64,000 bases of DNA from Sipunculus nudus. Lineage: Eukaryota > Annelida > Sipuncula > Golfingiida > Sipunculidae. The stretch lies in the NCBI GenBank assembly GCA_026874595.1, contig CM049322.1:6869900-6933899 (forward strand), read 5' to 3'. Every line of letters starts with the position of its first letter. The stretch's first letter is position 1. This document shows, in pieces, positions 1-11,088 of the stretch. The notes under the pieces are model-generated. The model had not been told where the DNA came from. It did not search any database and saw nothing but the letters and a program-made list of their open reading frames with translations. A program made the translations under genes and the position numbers.

Positions 1-1734
1 TAACCCCCGTATTTCGATGGAACAAATGCTGCCAGTTGTACGTTGAGAACAGTAAATGGAAGAGCCACCCCGTATTCAGAGTGTAAACATTTTACCATGT
101 TCACGTGGTGTAAAATAAATGGAACAGCCACATAAACCACCTGGATACCTGGTTTCGAGGGGCCCGCGCGGACAGATTTTTTGTGTACAACTGCAATCTT
201 TCGCTGTGATTCTGCATTAATTCCAATTATGGTGCGTGATTGTGGAGATTGCGCGTGTCCCATATACCTATGGCATCTAAGGAAATTTCGTAAACACAAT
301 ATGTGTACCGGCGATGTTTTCAAATGTGTCAGTGATTAGTGACCGGCGGGTTCATTGTTTCGACGTGTTCTATTTTTAGTTTGTCTGACGAGCCTGATGA
401 CGTATTTTTTTAATAAACGCCGGCCTTAAATAGAAGCCGGCCTTGTTTAGACGCCGGGTCAAAGCATTGTCTGAAAAAAATTAACGCCCGGGCGTCTGTT
501 CAAGGAAATTCGGTATATTAACCCACTGTATTGAATTAAACTCTATGTCTCGTGTCGCACCAGTACGAAATATATTCAATATAAAATGGTTACACATCGA
601 AGAAAACCACTGACAATTTATGCCTAGAGCAAATATAATTTCCGTTTCAGAAACTTCCCTAATTTATTAGTATGCTTTTCATGATGTACTGAGTTTATGC
701 ATGGTATCGTTAAGCTTTCATTTTAAAATGTATTATTAATGTATGTGTTCTGAGACAAGCAAAACGTGGTGATACTGCAGAATAACATGTGTATTTAGTC
801 TTGCCAAACTCTCATATAACTAAAATAAGCCTACCGTCATTGTGTTTTTATCATAATTCTAAATGTTATTACATTATGCCAAGTTTTAATATTCAATCCA
901 AGCAGCACCTGCCTTAAAGAATATATAATGCGAGTGAAAATAACTTTTGGAATCTAAAACAACAAAGGCATTTTTTTTACTTTACATATATATTGTCCTG
1001 AATTGTATATTCACATAATATGTGGAAACACTTTATGTGATACTTTAACCCTTCAAAAATACCCAGTATAATTATGTACACACAGACATCAGATAGCAGA
1101 TAATAGAGATAAACTTGTCGCGAATATCCCTACCAGACTGTATACAGGGAATACTAGGGTGAAAACTTATAAACTAAAACATATATGATTTTAAACGCAT
1201 ACTATAAAGGAATACTATACCAAGTAGATTAAGATTAGTGACACGTCAAACTACTTGGATAATACAAATGGTTTTCTTGTGGAAGCTGCTTGAACATTAT
1301 AGCCGTTAAATCTACAAAATGTACATATGGACTTTTCAAAATATTTAGTTTAAAAGGGGTCTGCCTTTAAAAGTTATGTGGTATTTTCACTTAATCATTG
1401 ATAATCCTTCACCAAGAAATCATGAAAAGTCAAAGAGACAGCTTGCAATATTTACTTCCGAGCCATCAGTTGCAAACACTCTGCGTTAAATCTTTCTTTA
1501 ATATGACAAGTTGAAAATGTATATTACAATTACAGATTACTGAGCTTAATTGGGCCATTCCTGCATACTTTTTTAATAAAATTTTTAATCTTCTGTTACT
1601 CTCTACATACGAACTTAATTTCGACTTGGCCACTTTTTAATGTTTTATTAAAAAAATTCTACCCTAAATTTGATCTTTCTTAGCTTTGCTTATAAAGCAT
1701 CTTGACGCCCCCCACCAAAAAAAAAAAGAAAAAA
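1..1734. other. AT-rich non-coding stretch
   Basis: No translatable homology or RNA gene is visible. The first ~500 bases are less AT-rich than what follows. An A-rich run lies near 1,719-1,737. Nothing else can be supported here. Confidence 0.6.
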
Positions 1735-2015
1735 AAAGTCATATACATATTTACTTTCTTACTTTGCACGTATACCTCATATTGACATTTTTACCCTGCT
1801 TGTGCACAATCAGTGGGTGATCCTGTTCACACCATTTAATTACATATTCAAGTCTGATTCTTCTGGTATAACTGTGCATATATTTTATACTGTTTAGATG
1901 ACAACTTATCAATTTTCACTTGCTATGATGATTACTCACAGTTTGTCAATTCCATGATTATGATTATTTTAATTTTGATCATTTTGATTGTACAGTAATT
2001 AGGGCAATTTATTTT
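1735..2015 (+). repeat. Dispersed repeat R1, copy a
   Basis: This segment aligns by eye with 13,700-13,985 in the same orientation. Shared blocks in the same order are acaatcagtgggtgatcctg here against acaatcagttggtgatccta there, atatattttata, and a stretch of the form ttttgatcattttgattg near the end. It has no coding potential. Two diverged copies 12 kb apart fit an old non-autonomous transposon or a fragment of a longer element, but ends and target duplications could not be defined. Confidence 0.5.
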
Positions 2016-3011
2016 CATTTAAACAATCCTCAACATAGTTTAATAGGAGTGGCCTGACCTAAACTATTCTTTAGATAGATTCAATTATTGAGCTATTAAT
2101 TCATGTAAAACATTAAATTTGCTGTGACAATTAGTATTAAATAGTATTTGTTTTACATCAGGTTAATGCAAAGTTCCAGCATGCAAAGAGTAAAGAGAAC
2201 TACATTAATGATAACACTACAGATGAGGACAACTAAACCGTTTCCAGTTCGACTTTGCCCAAGTCTGAGAGCCGCTCTCAGTTAGCTGCTGCGTGATCAC
2301 GTGACAACTCTCGAGACTATTTTGTTATTAGAGGGATACCTCTTAGCAAGCGTGCTTGTAACACTGATGTTAGCAATAACGAGGTTTCCTATACATTTCA
2401 TTATATAAACCACCTTATGTTTAGTCAGGTGATAAAATAATCCTTGTACAAAAAGTTTTTGAAAGATTATAATTGTAAATGGACCACATTATGGTGTAAA
2501 CTGATAAATGCGTATACGGTCATTAACCTCTGCGTTATGAATATATAATTCCATAAGTAATCGATTTTATTTATATAAATTGTTAACTAGTTAGCATTAT
2601 CGGTGCTAAATCGGGTTCAAATGTACTAAAGGCAAGACCAAGGTGGTATCGTCCGATATACTGATATACTCCGTGGCACTGAAAGGAGGGTATGTGGTCG
2701 GAACGGTGGTATCTTAGACGCCATACAAAAAAATCGTTTATAGTACAGAAAAATTATCAACTATATCCTGAATTTTTTATCATTTATATCTCCTGAATTC
2801 GGGGTCTTCTGATTATTCAATCCAAACGAAAATGCTGTAATATATGTATTCATTCATACACATTTTATTCTATATTTTAAATGACAATCCTGAATACCAA
2901 TTACAATAATAATACAGTAGCAGCACTTATTTTTATTTAGGTGAACTGAGGTGAACAACAAAGAAATGTGTTTCATGGGTGAATGTGCTACCTAAAATAG
3001 TATTCCTGTCA

Positions 3012-3014
<3 letters not shown>
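2016..3014. other. AT-rich non-coding stretch with small palindromes
   Basis: No coding homology is visible. A less AT-rich island at 2,235-2,345 holds a perfect short inverted repeat, ctgagag/ctctcag with a 3-base loop (2,265-2,281), and overlapping gtgatcac and cacgtg palindromes near 2,292-2,302. The cacgtg matches an E-box core. No promoter context supports a regulatory role. Confidence 0.4.

Positions 3015-3067
<53 letters not shown>
3015..3067. repeat. (AT)n microsatellite
   Basis: An almost uninterrupted TA dinucleotide run of about 53 bases. Confidence 0.95.
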
Positions 3068-3070
<3 letters not shown>

Positions 3071-3398
3071 TATGTATATAAATAAATGCACACATCTCAT
3101 TCTTCATGTATATTATACATCATAAATATCATCAATAATTTTTACCTAATTGTAAACCACCTCAGTTCCGGAGGTCGGTGAGATATCTTCAACAGACGAA
3201 CAAACGATTTACAAATGAACAGAAGGACAAATTGCAGGAAAAACCATGTTATAATCAATTAATTAGGAAAAGCTCTCCAGAAATTACCTGTTAAGATATC
3301 GGCCCTGTTTCACTCAGATAAGAATGGAAATAAACACTATACATACGTATAGACCTTTATGTTAATCCCCCGAATACAGTAACACTGCTGTGCTAAAC

Positions 3399-3712
3399 CG
3401 GTTTCTGTGGCTCAGGGACAGAGCTCAGGCCTCAAAGCCGGGAGATCGTGAGTTAGAATCTCAGCCGAGACGGTGAGATTTTTCGAGGTCGGCCACTACC
3501 CTCGAAGAGGGTGGGCGCTCTGCAGGCTTAATGGGAAGGCCAAGCCCAACAGCCGTGTTTCACTCACAAACGAGTGCGCCTTTCGGGGCTCCTCGGTGGT
3601 ATGACCCAGAAATGGGGACGATTACACACCGAGGGCCCGCAGGTGCAGAAGTCACCGGTCTGGTAAACGCAAGGATATAAAATGAGAGGAAGCGTGTGGT
3701 ACTGCCCTGTCA
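3399..3712 (+). mobile_element. tRNA-derived SINE, copy 1
   Basis: The head looks like a tRNA. A box-A-like tggctcaggga sits at 3,408-3,418 and a box-B-like gagttagaatc at 3,450-3,460, a spacing close to a real tRNA gene, so an internal RNA polymerase III promoter is inferred. The body continues through a less AT-rich segment with landmarks ggcgctctgcaggct, gcctttcggggctcctcggt and cgattacac, ending near ggatataaaatga. The same landmarks recur in the same order at 32,703-33,017, which makes this a dispersed family rather than a tRNA gene. No full cloverleaf or amino-acid acceptor stem can be folded. The 3' end is uncertain and A-rich sequence continues to about 3,820. It is probably mobilised by a LINE in trans, but the partner cannot be identified. 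Confidence 0.8.
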
Positions 3713-4269
3713 CCTAGTCCGAAACCGGAATTGAAGTCTGCAGATGTACATATATGTAGGTAAGTAAGCATTAAAAAATGGATGCGGTTACCTACCCCCA
3801 AAAATATAAAAAAATAAAACTGGTGTACTTTCACTGTGCATTGGCCATGTCCGCTTCCAACATGTTTGTTTGCATTCAATCTGACTACCGGCTTATTTAT
3901 ACAGAGCGGGACATTTGTCCTGTGTATTATCGAGTATATTAAACAAATTGCAAGCTTGCTTAGAGGAATTTAGTTTCCGATCAGGGAACCTAGTAAATGT
4001 AACTTGCAAGAGATGGCTCTTGGTTAAACCCACTGAACCATGACAGGTCCAGAAAGGCCAATCGGCCACTGAGTTATCTCGGTTATACAGTACTCGCTAG
4101 CCAACGGTCATTTGATCGGCGACAACTGCGCTGTACGCACATGCCTTTTAATTGCTCTTTGCTTTGTGTCTTTAATTACAATGAGACGGAGAAATACGCG
4201 GAGACACACTTCACAGGGCTACTCTAACGAGCCGGTGGAAAAAGAATTGAATGCACCACAGACGTTACA
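3713..4269. other. Spacer between SINE and DIRS cluster
   Basis: No recognisable coding sequence. It may include the A-rich 3' tail of the SINE (to ~3,820) and the untranslated left end of the DIRS-type element, but no terminal repeat could be identified. Confidence 0.4.
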
Positions 4270-5100
4270 AGAAACAGACTTCGGTTTTTTATCAGTTCGA
4301 CACTCCTCGAAACTATCGATATCCTCACTGAGCAAGATTGTCATGACGTCGAAGTTTTGAAACTTCTGACGACCGCTGACGTGAGCGATTTCGACTTAAT
4401 CCTTGGACGGCGCAAACTACTATTAGCTGCAATTAATAGACTGAAGAATGTAGACAAGCAAGAGGACAGGGTGGCTAGCAGGTCCATACAAACACAAGTA
4501 AGAGAATCCGAGCTAGCTGACGGGTCAAACCGATTCGGCGGAAAATCTGTTTTCTTTGGACGCCAACTTGGGTAGTCTTGGTGTTGACTGGGGCAACCAG
4601 CGTCGTACAAGATGTGTCTATGGCAAAACCCCGCCTGATACATGATTATGAGGCTAGGAATCCCCAAACCCAAGTTCTGGGAAAAATGTTGGCCATTCAG
4701 GAGAATTTAATTTATCATTAAAACCCACAGCCCCTAGTAAACCGAAATTGGGTTGCCGCTATTATCCATATCCTAGCATGCAATTCGGATGGGCGATATC
4801 ACTGGGGCAGCCATATTGAAATATGTTGAGTATTCGGCTTTTATCGCCGATCTCACATGCCAAGCGCTTGGTGCAGCTGGCATAGCGTCCTAGAATATGA
4901 CAATGAATACCGGAGCCAGCAGTCCGCTAGGGCTTTCGAAAGGGGTTACGAGCCTTCTTTTTTTCTCGCAACTGTGACCTTAAAACTGAAACATAGCAAT
5001 CCATCAGGGACTCCTTAACAAAAAAGAAAAAGTAAACACGAGCGAACGGACAGCCCGTTTGCCGACTGTTTAACTTCGGTGAGTGCAACTTCGGGATTTG
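4270..5100 (+). pseudogene. DIRS-type retrotransposon gag-like remnant
   Basis: Open frame 4,270-4,575 includes a helix-rich segment resembling the SAM-like domain found at the N-terminus of many DIRS gag proteins. Readable parts are VEVLKLLTTADVSDFDL and LGRRKLLLAAINRL (4,348-4,446), with the leucine pattern expected of that fold. Downstream the frame is broken. A second match is YDNEYR near 4,897, which recalls the conserved YDxxFR-type motif of DIRS gag. The position just upstream of a DIRS-type pol (5,205 onward) supports the call. The gag assignment rests on motif resemblance and context, not on a full-length match. Stops and frameshifts make it non-functional. Confidence 0.5.
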
Positions 5101-5204
5101 TAAATACAGACACGCTTGTCTAGTACCGGGATGTAATCAGCCATATCCTCAAACCCACAACGAGAACCCCAAAGCATATAATCACCACATCTTTTATCTG
5201 ATCG

Positions 5205-6770
5205 GTGTGGTGCACGGAACTGGAACATGATCCTGACAGAATGTTCCTTGTCGAGGGAATCACAAATGGGTTTTGGGTATTAGAACCTCCCGAAACCGAA
5301 ACAATGATTAGAGTCAATAATTACAAAATCGGTTATAGCGCATAAGGCCAAAGTTAAAAACCCAATTCTCGATGAGTTCGCCGAGTGCCGTTATGTCATT
5401 ACCACTTAAATTCCGTTCATAACGAGTGCCTTAGACGCGGTGAACAAAAGCGACTCGTCGGGTATTCGTTTAATCCATGATTGTAGTCGTCCTTTCGGTC
5501 ATGCAGTCAATGACTACGCGGCTACACCCGAAAAGGTACGTTAACAACCCGTCGACGACGCGGCTTAATTAATTACCTTAGTTGCTTTCATGGCAAATAT
5601 AGATTTAAAATGCGCATATCGTTCGGCCCCTGTACATCCCTGAATATGGCGATACCTCGGATTATGATGGCGTTGTTCCCACGAAAATCATTAAACCTTT
5701 ATGTTGGATACCCGACTACCATTTGGCAGTAAATTACCACCAAACATGTTTTACCGACTCACGCAAGCAGTTCGTCGATTGATGGCTGGAAAAGGGTATG
5801 AGAATATGGTCGTATACCTTGACGAATTTCTGAGTGTATACCCATCTAAGGACCACTGTTTTCAAACTATGAACGCATTGATCGTTCTTTTGCAAAGCCT
5901 CCGGTTCTCGATCAACTTGAAAAAGGGCAGATAGCCCCGCCCAAAATCTTAGTTTTTTTTGGCATCGAAATAGATACCCGTGCTATGATCTATCCTTCCC
6001 GGAAAATTAACTGCAAATGTTTGAGGCAGAACTTCTTCTCCGACAAATCGTACGCAACATAAAACATCTACAGTCTTTAGCGGACAAACTCAACTGGGGT
6101 TCCCAAGTAGACAAGGGAGGCAAAACTTACATCAGACGGATTATAGATTTTATGAAAAATTTGCACTAGCCTCAACACAAAGCCAAGCTGTCGCCTACTG
6201 TCCTGCGGGACATAGCTTGGTGGCTCTCTGTAATGAGGACTCTAAACGGGAGTTGTCTCATCAAGGGACCCACCGCTTACCGATGCGTCTAAACAAGGCC
6301 CTTGGTTTGTATATGGTCATGACTGGGGTAATGTTGGTTTCCCACACGAACAGCAACTAGCAGCCCACGTTCATATTAACTGTAAAGAAACGATGGCGAT
6401 TGTATTTACGGCAATTTTAGAGATTTTATAAACTGTTTTCCCCTTTAAATGAAGAGACTGTCGTTTGCGATCAACAAGGCGTCCAAATGGTGTTGCGCAG
6501 TGCTCCAAAAAGGCCTTATATTTCAAAGGTTTCTGTAGGGGAGTGGGCTCTGGCCAACACTAGGATTGATTATGAGCACACTCATGGACGAAGGGAAGCT
6601 ATCGGGATTATATGGCTTACACGGCTTAAGTGTGTAAACTGTTTAAATCGTTTGACAGAATTTCTGTGTTACAATACGACAGGGAGTATCATTTGCAGGC
6701 CAAATTTGGTTTTAGATGAGGCCTGGACGCACCGCACCTATTCAGCGTACATCTGAGACGAAAAGGGTCG
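5205..6770 (+). pseudogene. DIRS-type pol remnant 1 (reverse transcriptase and RNase H)
   Basis: This is a decayed reverse transcriptase/RNase H of a tyrosine-recombinase retrotransposon. Motifs appear in the expected order: DPDRMFLVEGITNGF (~5,230), RLIHDCSRPFGHAVNDY (5,467-5,517), LPFGSKLPPNMFYRLTQ (5,716-5,766) and VVYLDEFL (~5,809-5,832). The catalytic YxDD box therefore reads YLDE, so its second aspartate is replaced by glutamate. RNase H follows with TDASKQGPWFVYGHDW (from ~6,280) and HINCKETMAIVFTAI, which keep the first aspartate and the glutamate. Several stops and frameshifts separate these blocks. The 3' portion from 6,430 is open for 89 codons (6,487-6,756) but poorly conserved. 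The stretch 5,950-6,400 has a clear nucleotide match at 35,815-36,330. It is followed by a second, different pol at 7,020, so this copy lacks its own recombinase. Confidence 0.85.
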
Positions 6771-7019
6771 AGTCATGTTCTAAGAGCAGTAGCAACATCA
6801 TCTAACCAATGTACTTGTGTTACAAAAAAAGGTCGGTGGTCTGATTAGATCGGAAATTTGCCGCTTGTTCGATTCCAGACGTTGATGTCATTTCGGGGGA
6901 CAGTGTCGCTCTGACTATGCATGCAGCGAACCAGACTGTAGCGGAGAGCATTCAAGGATGGATCATTCAATGAGCTCGGCTCGACTAAAGGTAACGCTAT
7001 TTACTGTTTCCTCAGACCT

Positions 7020-8035
7020 GTGTATTGAAAAATGGAGAGCAGAATTGTCAGGTGCCCCGGATGAGGTATTTGTCTTGGATAGTATTCAAACGGGTTTTAT
7101 ATTATCGAGCCGGATGATCAGTTAAAAGCAGACCATATACCCAATCACAAATCCGTGTTACAGCCTAATGTAAAAGCAGCACTCGAGCAGCTTATCCCTT
7201 AGGAGGTAAACAAGGGTAACTAAAAGTTCATAGACAAAAGGCCGACCATAGTAAGTGCCCTGATGTGGTGCCAAAAAGTAACAGGGGATATAGACTTATA
7301 CATGATTGCGGCCTTCCGGCAGGTGATTTGTTGAACTCGCATTCCCAAGAGTATGGTAAATACAAATATGAATCGGTTGATTCTGCAGTTAACCTAATAA
7401 AATATTGTTATTTTGTTGCTAAAATAGATATCAAGTCAGCATTTCGGCAAATTCCTATTCACCCGAGGTCACAGATGGCGACAGGTCTTGAGTGGACGGT
7501 CGTAGACGGCAAGACCAGGTATATGAATGACGTAAAATTACCCTTTGGAGCAAGGGCAAGTCCAACCCATTTCCTTAGGATTACACAGTGTATCAAAAGG
7601 ATGATGGAGCGACGCTCTTCATTGAAGAAGGTCCTCTGCAAAATTTATGACGGATTCCTGTGATACAGGAGCTGGTGCTTTCTACGGGGAACGGGGGGGA
7701 CTTCTGTTTCATTAACTGGGGTATGGGTTTTCCTGAATTTGCTGATTTGCATATAAATTATAAATTATAGCCGTTTTAGCAGTTATAAAGTGGGGACACT
7801 TGTTTTGTAATAAGACCATATATGTCTATACAGATAATACATTTACAGCACCAATTATCAACAAATGTGCCTGTTGGAGCAATAGACGTATGGTACTTCT
7901 TAGGGAAATGTTATGGGTCTCCGTGAAATATAACTTTGTCGTTCCCTGTCAATACTTAAATGGCACCCAGAACAGCATGGCAGATTGTATAAGTCGTCTA
8001 CACGAACTAGGTAGGTTTCTGCAGCTGGAAGCCCT
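7020..8035 (+). pseudogene. DIRS-type pol remnant 2 (RT and RNase H, internally deleted)
   Basis: This second pol is clearly diverged from the first. The N-terminal block reads WRAELSGAPDEVFVLDSIQ (from ~7,033). The reverse transcriptase core is open at 7,265-7,663, with YRLIHDCG, VAKIDIKSAFRQIPIHP and LPFGARASPTHFLRITQ in family order. The frame reaches the catalytic region as KIYDGF and then jumps straight to RNase H (GAGAFYGERGG and NWGMGFPE near 7,670-7,740). The thumb and connection are therefore deleted and the YxDD box is destroyed. RNase H resumes at 7,800-8,135 with IYVYTDN, then SNRRMVLLREMLWVSVKYNF and the C-terminal MADCISRLHELG. The expected glutamate of the HINxxE motif appears as lysine. 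The tyrosine recombinase at 8,145 follows in the same orientation, as in intact DIRS/Ngaro-type elements. Confidence 0.88.
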
Positions 8036-8144
8036 TATCAATGCCTGGCAACTGTGTCATAAATCCACGTTGGAATTATTTGCTTACCAGTTTATGCAAT
8101 CACATGTCGTTAAAGGCGCTGCGCACAATATTTAAACAGGTCGC

Positions 8145-9103
8145 GAACTGAAAGAGGCTGAAACAGCGCTGGACAAGGACGTAGAGAAGTTTCGACGGGC
8201 GGCATACGCTGAGACCACAAAGTCAATTTATCGCAGCCAGTTACGTACTTATCTTGGATTTCGTCATAAGTTTCAATACACACCGGTACCAGTTACTATT
8301 CAGACTTGATTACGCTACTTGGATTCTTAGCACAAAATCACAGTTTAAATTCAATTAAAATGTATTTGAATGAAGTGCGACTGTTGCATGTCGAAAGTGG
8401 CTTTGTAAATCCGTTTTGTAGTGACGAGGGAATAGCCCTTTCTCTCAGGTCACTAGTGGATGGCATTAAGCGCATTAAAGGTACAAGAGTCAACGGAAAA
8501 ATACAATTCACAGTAGACATGTTGTTAAAATTTCGGTTTGTGCTAAGGCTTGAACAGTCACTAGATGCAACTTTTTATGTTGCATGTTTGGTTGCCTTTT
8601 ACCGTATGCTCAGGAAAAAAGTATCTTGTTTCCTCCAACAATCAAAAGATGCGTTTTGCATAAAATTAAATTCCTTAGGACTAGTTATGTATTTCAGGTA
8701 TTCGAAGACTATTCAGTTTCACTAGCGCCAGGCATACGTGGCCCTATACCGTGGAATTGAGATGCCAGACTGTGCCTAGCTAGAGCAATCCTCCGTGCTG
8801 CCACGCAGGCTGGTTTGAAACAACCAGATAGTTTCGCATTCAGCTACCAGTCAGGTGGCCAGGTTTGCGGTATGACATACAACTAATTTTCAATCAAACT
8901 GAGGATTGTTCTTTAGCAGTTACACATGCCGAGGCTTCTCTATTCAGGCATCCTTTTTGCCGCGGAGGGGCCCTGCATGGCCTGTGCTCTCATATACCCC
9001 GGAGATAATTAAGGCTCAAGGGGACTTGAAATCACTGTCTTATCTGGACTATCTCGATGTGCAAAGTACTTTGGAGAGAACAAAATTCATAAAATACATG
9101 TAT
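8145..9103 (+). pseudogene. DIRS-type tyrosine recombinase remnant
   Basis: In an intact element this protein would integrate circular double-stranded DNA by site-specific recombination in place of a DDE integrase. The N-terminal SAM-like/core-binding part is readable as EKFRRAAYAETTKSIYRSQL (8,189-8,250) and, after a frameshift near 8,310, LGFLAQNHSLNSIKMYLNEV. The catalytic domain follows with LDATFYVACLVAFYRMLRKK, where the first arginine falls, and a YSKTIQF strand near 8,700. The C-terminal part is PRRGPAW followed by IIKAQGDLKSLSYLDYLDV (8,951-9,062), matching the family RRGGA/GDWKSxxYxxYLDV region including the nucleophile tyrosine. The expected HxxR histidine is not evident and at least two frameshifts plus stops are present, so it is inactive. 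It belongs to the pol remnant ending at 8,035. Confidence 0.85.
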
Positions 9104-9156
9104 TAATCGTAACATTAGTTCGTAACTATTTCTCACGGTGGAGATGAATCAAAGCT

Positions 9157-9435
9157 TTACCTGTGCCATACAGCTGTTTTTTTATATGCATTTGAACAAT
9201 GTTTGGTTTTGGGTATCAAATGTAGGAACAACCACTTTCCGCAGAGAAAACTCACAATTGCGCCGGACATTCTGTTGGCTATACGGAATACTTTCAACGT
9301 AAACAATCCAATCCAAGCAACATTTTGGGCTATTTTTTTTCGGTCTATTACGTATGCCGAATTCAATGTCGTCCTTTGACCAGATAAAAATCTGACGGGC
9401 AGCGACATCATACCCATCGTTAGATGATGCATATT
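9157..9435 (-). pseudogene. Reverse-strand DIRS gag-like fragment
   Basis: On the minus strand this reads YDVAARQIFIWSKDD and then an aromatic and basic-rich segment. The same nucleotide landmarks (cattttgggct, tctattacgta, tcgtcctttgaccag, gcgacatcatacc) recur at 36,900-37,135, where the minus strand reads YDAAWNQKFSLVEGRLL. The YDxxxxQ/F pattern resembles the DIRS gag motif also seen at ~4,897 on the plus strand. The gag identity is tentative but the homology between the two loci is plain. It lies tail-to-tail with the tyrosine recombinase, only ~50 bases away. Confidence 0.45.
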
Positions 9436-9569
9436 GGACTAGCTAGACAGAATTCGGGAAATGAGATCATAGTCTTAGATTTTGTACATTAAAAGTACAA
9501 GCTGTAACCTAAACAGACACATATCCTATATCAAGAGTTGATGATTCCATCGACAGAATTGGCAATGCC

Positions 9570-10500
9570 AAATATGTGATTTAATTTGGTTTACTTAAAA
9601 TAAACTGGGGAGTTCCTTTAAAAGAAAGAGAAGAAAAATCACAGCATTTAATAGTTCGTATGAATAAAATGTCATGCCTTTAGGAATGAGAAATGTCGGA
9701 GCTACTTTCAAACACCTCATGGATATCTGTATCAATAATCTTGAAAGTGTTAAGGTATATATTGATAATTTTATTACTTATAGCAAATCTTGTGATGAAT
9801 ATTTACAGATGTTAGAAAAATTACTCCAAAGGCGAGGCTAACTTTACAGTTAACTAGCAAAAAGGGATCTCGGGAATGCCTAGATCATTTATTGGGTCAT
9901 GTGATAGGACAGGGTCATGTAGAATCAGTCCATCCTAAAATTGAAGCTTTCATGAATTTCCTTCATCAAGAAGGTTTTAGTAATATTTCTGAGCATGGCT
10001 GGGTACTATAAAAACACTGTAAAACGTTTACTGAGATATCTGCATCACTCACAATCCTTTAAAAGTAAAGGGAAGTGTATTTAATACTCCGGTATAGAAA
10101 GCACCTGATTTTGGCAATGACATTATATTAATTGTTGATGATATTGAACGGGCTCCTGGTGCGATCTTATTGAAGTAAAATGAACAACGTATTGGCCATC
10201 TTATATAAACATTCGAAGATTATTAAAAACATTATTTAAACACTGAGAAAGGCACTTATCTTGGCATCCCATTATTCTGAATTTTATGTAAGTACGGCTT
10301 TACGTCGTTTGGTGGTCTGTAAGGATCACAATCCATTGGTAATCTTGAACAAAATGAAAAAAAAAAGAACAGACGATTGTTAAAATGAAGTCTGCCTTTA
10401 CAAGAGTATGACATGTGTGCAAAACAAGTAAAAGAGAGGGAAAATGTATAGCGGACGCATTTTTCCAGTTGCAGTTGAATGATAAGGATTTATATAAATG
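9570..10500 (+). pseudogene. Ty3/gypsy pol remnant (RT and RNase H)
   Basis: Recognisable reverse-transcriptase blocks are MPLGMRNVGATFKHLMD (from ~9,676) and VKVYIDNFITYSKS, where the usual YIDD active site reads YIDN and is therefore dead. Thumb/connection blocks are MAGYYKNTVKRFTEIS near 9,993. RNase H blocks are the VDDIERAPGAILL region at ~10,134 and CKDHNPLVILNKMKKK at ~10,320. The end of the domain reads ADAFFQLQ (~10,451), matching the IADALSRL signature. Many stops and frameshifts interrupt it, no single frame exceeds 60 codons, and the element would be missed by ORF-length filters. No integrase or LTR was found on either side. It abuts the DIRS cluster. Confidence 0.85.
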
Positions 10501-10835
10501 AGTTGAATCATAGGAGAATGACTGTTTGGATGTTAGGTGTTTCCAAATAAATGCTGTTACTCAAGAGCGCCAGAATATATTAGCAAGAATTGTGCATAAA
10601 TTGCAGGTAAAGTCAGTTTGCGTTACACGCAGTATTGCTCCGTGTTTTTTTTTTAAGCCGTGCATGTGTATGATCACAGTTATGTTCAAAGGAGTTAGAT
10701 AGGGTGATCGCAGTTATGGAGGGTTGGTTATTAATTATAGAGTATGTGCTGATGTGAAATTGTAAATGTATTGAAGAATTTCATGTATAAGCATAAGCAA
10801 TTGTATTTAATTGTATGCGTATTATATTGATTTGT

Positions 10836-10895
10836 TGAATTATTTTCTATGTAATTTATATAGATGACTGCATAAATTATATAGAAAATAATTCA
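10836..10895. repeat. Near-perfect 25-bp inverted repeat (hairpin)
   Basis: The left arm 10,836-10,860 begins tgaattattttctatgtaat. The right arm 10,871-10,895 ends ttatatagaaaataattca. They pair over 23 of 25 positions, with a G-T wobble at one mismatch and a 10-base loop. It could be a cruciform, a tiny MITE-like palindrome, or a template-switch product. Confidence 0.85.
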
Positions 10896-11073
10896 TCATA
10901 AGACTGCTTGTCATAAATTAAGAACATATTCCTAATATAGATGTCATAAATGTTCTATTTTAGAGGGATGGATAATGGTACGGGGGGGACGTTGCCTGAA
11001 ACGATTCGATCCACCTAACAGTATAGTCGATTGAGGGAACACAAAAGTGCAATCGATCAAAGAGCGGTGGAGC

Positions 11074-11088
11074 GGGGGGGGGGGGGGG
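11074..11088 (+). repeat. Poly(G) run, 15 G
   Basis: An uninterrupted run of 15 guanines in an AT-rich setting. Similar runs occur at 30,582-30,595 and 41,504-41,520, and 11 C at 18,907-18,917. Confidence 0.95.

Noticed and set aside
3399-3475. Functional tRNA gene
   Set aside because: Box A and B are present, but the stems do not form a clean cloverleaf and the sequence continues into a body shared with 32,703-33,017. It is a SINE head.
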